DNA from: an uncultured Eubacteriales bacterium
Lineage (GTDB): Bacteria; Bacillota; Clostridia; Oscillospirales; Oscillospiraceae
NCBI GenBank assembly: GCA_902475455.1
Contig: CABRZO010000041.1
Coordinates: forward strand, 1-14,965
Direction of reading: 5' to 3'
DNA length: 14,965 nt
Position 1 is the first letter of the stretch, and every line of letters begins with the position of its first letter. The position numbers and the translations under genes are program-made. This document shows positions 12,209-14,965 of this stretch, one piece after another. The notes beneath the pieces were generated by a model. That model searched no databases. It had not been told where the DNA came from and saw only the letters and a program-made list of their open reading frames with translations.

Positions 12209-14020
12209 ATGCAAGCGATTATTCTGGCTGCCGGCATGGGCAAGCGTCTGAAGGAGCTGACCCAGAACAACACAAAGTGCATGGTTCAGGTCAACGGCGT
12301 GTCTCTGATCGATCGGCTGCTCCATCAGTTGGATGGCCGCCAGTTGTCCCGGGTGGTCATCGTGGTGGGGTATGAGGGCCAAAAACTCATGGACTACATC
12401 GGCACCTTGGATATTCAGACCCCCATTGTCTATGTAAACAACCCCATTTACGACAAGACCAACAACATCTATTCTCTGGCCCTGGCCAAGGACTGGCTGT
12501 GCCGGGAGGACACGCTGCTGTTCGAGTCGGACCTCATCTTCGAAGATGAGGTCATTGACCTGTTGGTCAATGACCAAAGGGACACCCTTGCCCTGGTGGA
12601 TCGGTACGAGAGCTGGATGGACGGCACCTGCGTCAAGCTGGCGGAGGATGACAGCATCGTGGAGTTTGTCCCCGGCAAGCGCTTCAAGTTTGAGGAGCGG
12701 GGGGAGTACTACAAGACGGTGAACATCTACAAATTCAGCCGTCACTTCTCTGAAACCCACTATGTCCCCTTCCTGGAGGCCTATTCCAGCGCCCTGGGCA
12801 ACAACGAGTACTACGAGCAGGTGCTGCGGGTCATCGCCATGCTGGACGACCCGGGCATCAAGGCCAAGCGGCTCAGCGGCCAGATGTGGTATGAGATCGA
12901 CGACATTCAGGATCTGGACATCGCCTCCTCCATGTTCGCCCCGGATGAGGAGGAGCGGCTCTCCCTGATCCAGGGCCGCTACGGCGGCTATTGGCGCTAT
13001 CCCCGGCTCAAGGATTTCTGTTACCTGGTCAACCCCTATTTCCCGCCCAAGAAGCTGGTGGATGAGATCAAGTCCAACTTTGAGGCGTTGCTGACCCAGT
13101 ATCCCTCGGGGATGCGGGTCAATGCGCTGCTGGCGGCCCGAAATTTCGGGGTGCATCAGGACAGCATTCTGGTGGGTAACGGGGCCGCCGAGCTCATCAA
13201 GTCCCTGATGGGCTACTTTGAGGGGGCTACCGGCATCATCCGGCCCACCTTTGAGGAGTATCCCAACCGTTACGGCGGGGAACAGGTGGTGTTCACCCCA
13301 GACAACGACGATTTCAGCTATACCGCCGATGACATTATGGACTTCTTCGGCGATCAGGATATCCGCAATCTGATTGTGGTCAATCCCGATAACCCCACCG
13401 GCAACTACCTCCCCAAGGCGGACCTGCTGCGGCTCATTGACTGGGCCGGAGCGCGGAACATCCGGCTGGTGGTGGACGAGTCCTTCGCCGACTTCTCCGT
13501 GGAGCCGGACAACAGCCTCCTGGACCAGCCGCTGCTGGAGGGCCACCCCTGGCTCTATGTGATGAAGAGCATCTCCAAATCCTACGGCGTGCCCGGCCTG
13601 CGGCTGGGGGTGCTGGCCTCCGGGGACCGGGAGACCATCGCCGGGATGAAGAAGGATGTGGCCATCTGGAATATCAACTCCTTCGGCGAGTTCTATCTGC
13701 AGATTGAGCAGAAGTACGAGAAGGACTACGCCGCCGCCCTGGAGCGGATCCGGGCGGAGCGGCAGCGGTTTGAGGGGGCCCTGGCCGGGATTCCTGGGAT
13801 TCGGGTCATCCCCTCCCAGGCCAACTATGTGATGGTGGAGCTCCAGAACGGCATGTCCGCCCGGGAGCTGACCCGCCGGCTGTTATTGGACCACGCCATT
13901 CTGGTGAAGGACCTGTCCTCCAAGGTGCGCCGGCAGGACAAGCAGTATCTGCGCCTGGCGGTCCGGGACACCCGGGACAACGACCAGCTGGTGGCCGCCC
14001 TGGGGCGGGAACTGCGGTAA
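12209..14020 (+). CDS. Fusion protein: sugar-phosphate-type nucleotidyltransferase (LicC/PntC-like) + class I/II PLP aminotransferase (HisC/CobD-like)
   Basis: This is a 603-residue cytoplasmic two-domain enzyme. Residues 1-245 are a nucleotidyltransferase with IILAAGMGKRLKELT (4-18; signature G-x-G-x-R), the substrate/CTP lysine region TKCMVQVNG (22-30), metal-binding D108 in FESDLIF and a second acidic site in WYEIDDIQDL (227-236). This pattern is nearest to LicC-type CTP:phosphocholine cytidylyltransferases. Residues about 265-603 are a fold-type I PLP enzyme with VGNGAAELIKSL, NPDNPTGNYL, VVDESFADF and the Schiff-base K457 in SISKSYGVPGLRLG, nearest to histidinol-phosphate aminotransferase and threonine-phosphate decarboxylase. 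The same domain pairing is known in PntC (Treponema denticola), which joins a CTP:2-aminoethylphosphonate cytidylyltransferase to the aminoethylphosphonate transaminase. A phospho-amino-acid decarboxylase feeding phosphoethanolamine is an alternative. The LicD gene follows after 15 nt, supporting a surface-decoration role. Confidence 0.85.
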   Translation: MQAIILAAGMGKRLKELTQNNTKCMVQVNGVSLIDRLLHQLDGRQLSRVVIVVGYEGQKLMDYIGTLDIQTPIVYVNNPIYDKTNNIYSLALAKDWLCREDTLLFESDLIFEDEVIDLLVNDQRDTLALVDRYESWMDGTCVKLAEDDSIVEFVPGKRFKFEERGEYYKTVNIYKFSRHFSETHYVPFLEAYSSALGNNEYYEQVLRVIAMLDDPGIKAKRLSGQMWYEIDDIQDLDIASSMFAPDEEERLSLIQGRYGGYWRYPRLKDFCYLVNPYFPPKKLVDEIKSNFEALLTQYPSGMRVNALLAARNFGVHQDSILVGNGAAELIKSLMGYFEGATGIIRPTFEEYPNRYGGEQVVFTPDNDDFSYTADDIMDFFGDQDIRNLIVVNPDNPTGNYLPKADLLRLIDWAGARNIRLVVDESFADFSVEPDNSLLDQPLLEGHPWLYVMKSISKSYGVPGLRLGVLASGDRETIAGMKKDVAIWNINSFGEFYLQIEQKYEKDYAAALERIRAERQRFEGALAGIPGIRVIPSQANYVMVELQNGMSARELTRRLLLDHAILVKDLSSKVRRQDKQYLRLAVRDTRDNDQLVAALGRELR

Positions 14021-14035
14021 CGGAGGGGAGCGCAT

Positions 14036-14929
14036 ATGAGAGAGTATGATGAGGCCACCCTCCACCGGGTCCAGCAACTGGAGCTGATGATCCTGGAGGA
14101 TTTCCTGGACCTGTGCCGCCGCCACAACCTGACCTGTTTCGGCTTTGCGGGCACCGGCATCGGCGCCCTGCGGCACAAGGGGTTCATTCCCTGGGACGAT
14201 GACATCGACGTGGGTCTGCTGCGGCCGGACTATGAGGCCTTCCTCCGCTACGCCAAGGAGGAGCTGGGGGACAAGTACATTGTCATGAATGTCCGGGAGA
14301 ACCCCAATTTCCCCCTGATGACCACCCGACTGATGCTCCGGGGCACCAAGTTCCGGGAGGAGGCTCTCCAGGACATCCAGTGTGAGCTGGGCATTTTCCT
14401 GGATATCTACCCCTTCGACCAGGCCAGCGACGATGAGGCCCAGTTTAAAAAACAGTGCCGGGACGCCTGGTTTTACAGCAAGCTGCTGATTCTGCGCAGC
14501 ATCCCCTTCCCGGTGCTGCCGGTGCGGGGCTGGAAGGCCAAGCTGGTTCACGCCGCCACCGCCCTGATCCATGCGGGCATGGTGGTGTGCCGTATCTCCA
14601 AGCAGTGGCTGGCGGGCAAATGCCACGAGGCCAGCACCCGCTACCAGAACGCCCCCCGGACCCGGCGGCTGACCTATTTCTGCGACACCACCCCGGACAT
14701 GAATCTCTGGGACTATGACGACCTGTTCCCCCTGAAGGCCCTGCCCTTCGAGGATCTGGAGCTGCCCTTCGGCTGGAACCTGGACAAGTCTTTGACCAGA
14801 ATGTATGGGGACTACATGACCATGCCCCCGGTGGAGCACCGGAAGAATCACTTCCCCTTTCAGCTGGATTTCGGCCCCTATGGGGACATCCCCTTGGAGG
14901 ACATCCGGGGCAAGGCTGCGACAAAATAA
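14036..14929 (+). CDS. LicD-family phosphotransferase (phosphocholine/phosphonate-type transfer to glycan)
   Basis: LicD proteins move a phospho- or phosphono-amino-alcohol from its CMP/CDP-activated form to a sugar of a surface polysaccharide, teichoic acid or glycolipid. The core motif GTGIGALRHKGFIPWDDDIDVGLLRPDYEAF is nearly canonical. IPWDDDID spans 51-58, and the Asp cluster 54-56/58 is the nucleotidyltransferase-fold metal site. LGIFLDIYPFD (about 121-131) is the second conserved block. The 297 residues match the family, and one hydrophobic stretch in the middle (about 160-195) may touch the membrane. GGAGGGG precedes the ATG, and only 15 nt separate it from the fusion gene, so the pair is one operon with the fusion enzyme as probable supplier of the activated donor. 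The downstream 36 nt to the window edge hold no feature, so further operon members may follow. Confidence 0.92.
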   Translation: MREYDEATLHRVQQLELMILEDFLDLCRRHNLTCFGFAGTGIGALRHKGFIPWDDDIDVGLLRPDYEAFLRYAKEELGDKYIVMNVRENPNFPLMTTRLMLRGTKFREEALQDIQCELGIFLDIYPFDQASDDEAQFKKQCRDAWFYSKLLILRSIPFPVLPVRGWKAKLVHAATALIHAGMVVCRISKQWLAGKCHEASTRYQNAPRTRRLTYFCDTTPDMNLWDYDDLFPLKALPFEDLELPFGWNLDKSLTRMYGDYMTMPPVEHRKNHFPFQLDFGPYGDIPLEDIRGKAATK

Positions 14930-14965
14930 CAGAATATAACCAGAAACGCGCGCAGCGACAACACT

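Overview
The window is GC-rich (about 60% or more) in its genes, with AT-rich gaps between them. Strong GGAGG-type ribosome sites, sigma-A-like promoters, U-tailed hairpin terminators and a SpoIIQ-like sporulation peptidase point to a spore-forming Firmicute of the class Clostridia. The protein flavour suggests the high-GC gut Oscillospiraceae (Flavonifractor/Lawsonibacter-like), but that placement is inference. No rRNA, tRNA, CRISPR, phage or insertion-sequence gene was seen.

Layout. Positions 1-729 (minus) hold the N-terminal part of a membrane-anchored M23 peptidase of the SpoIIQ type, cut by the window edge. ilvE (880-1950, minus) follows with its own terminator. It is transcribed divergently from a plus-strand run: a YegS/BmrU-type lipid kinase (2151-3035), mnmE (3040-4392), a terminator, then thiI (4534-5724) tightly followed by a dual-specificity-type phosphatase (5731-6489). 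A biotin-enzyme carboxyltransferase subunit without a biotin domain (6730-8223) ends in a strong terminator. The gap at 8274-8525 carries two palindromic elements.

The minus strand then carries an NADP-type secondary alcohol dehydrogenase (8526-9581) with a promoter and a downstream palindromic operator, an enoyl-CoA hydratase/isomerase (9963-10763) preceded by a 42-residue membrane microprotein (10796-10924), and an EamA-type transporter (11026-11970, TTG start).

The plus strand resumes with the most interesting pair: a fusion of a cytidylyltransferase-like domain with a HisC/CobD-like PLP enzyme (12209-14020), followed 15 nt later by a LicD-family transferase (14036-14929). The likely logic is that the PLP domain makes a small amino-phosph(on)ate, the nucleotidyltransferase activates it with CTP, and LicD transfers it to a surface glycan. 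This resembles the PntC-type phosphonate activation route or a phosphoethanolamine/phosphocholine decoration route. No phosphonate-forming enzyme is visible before the window ends, so the substrate is open.
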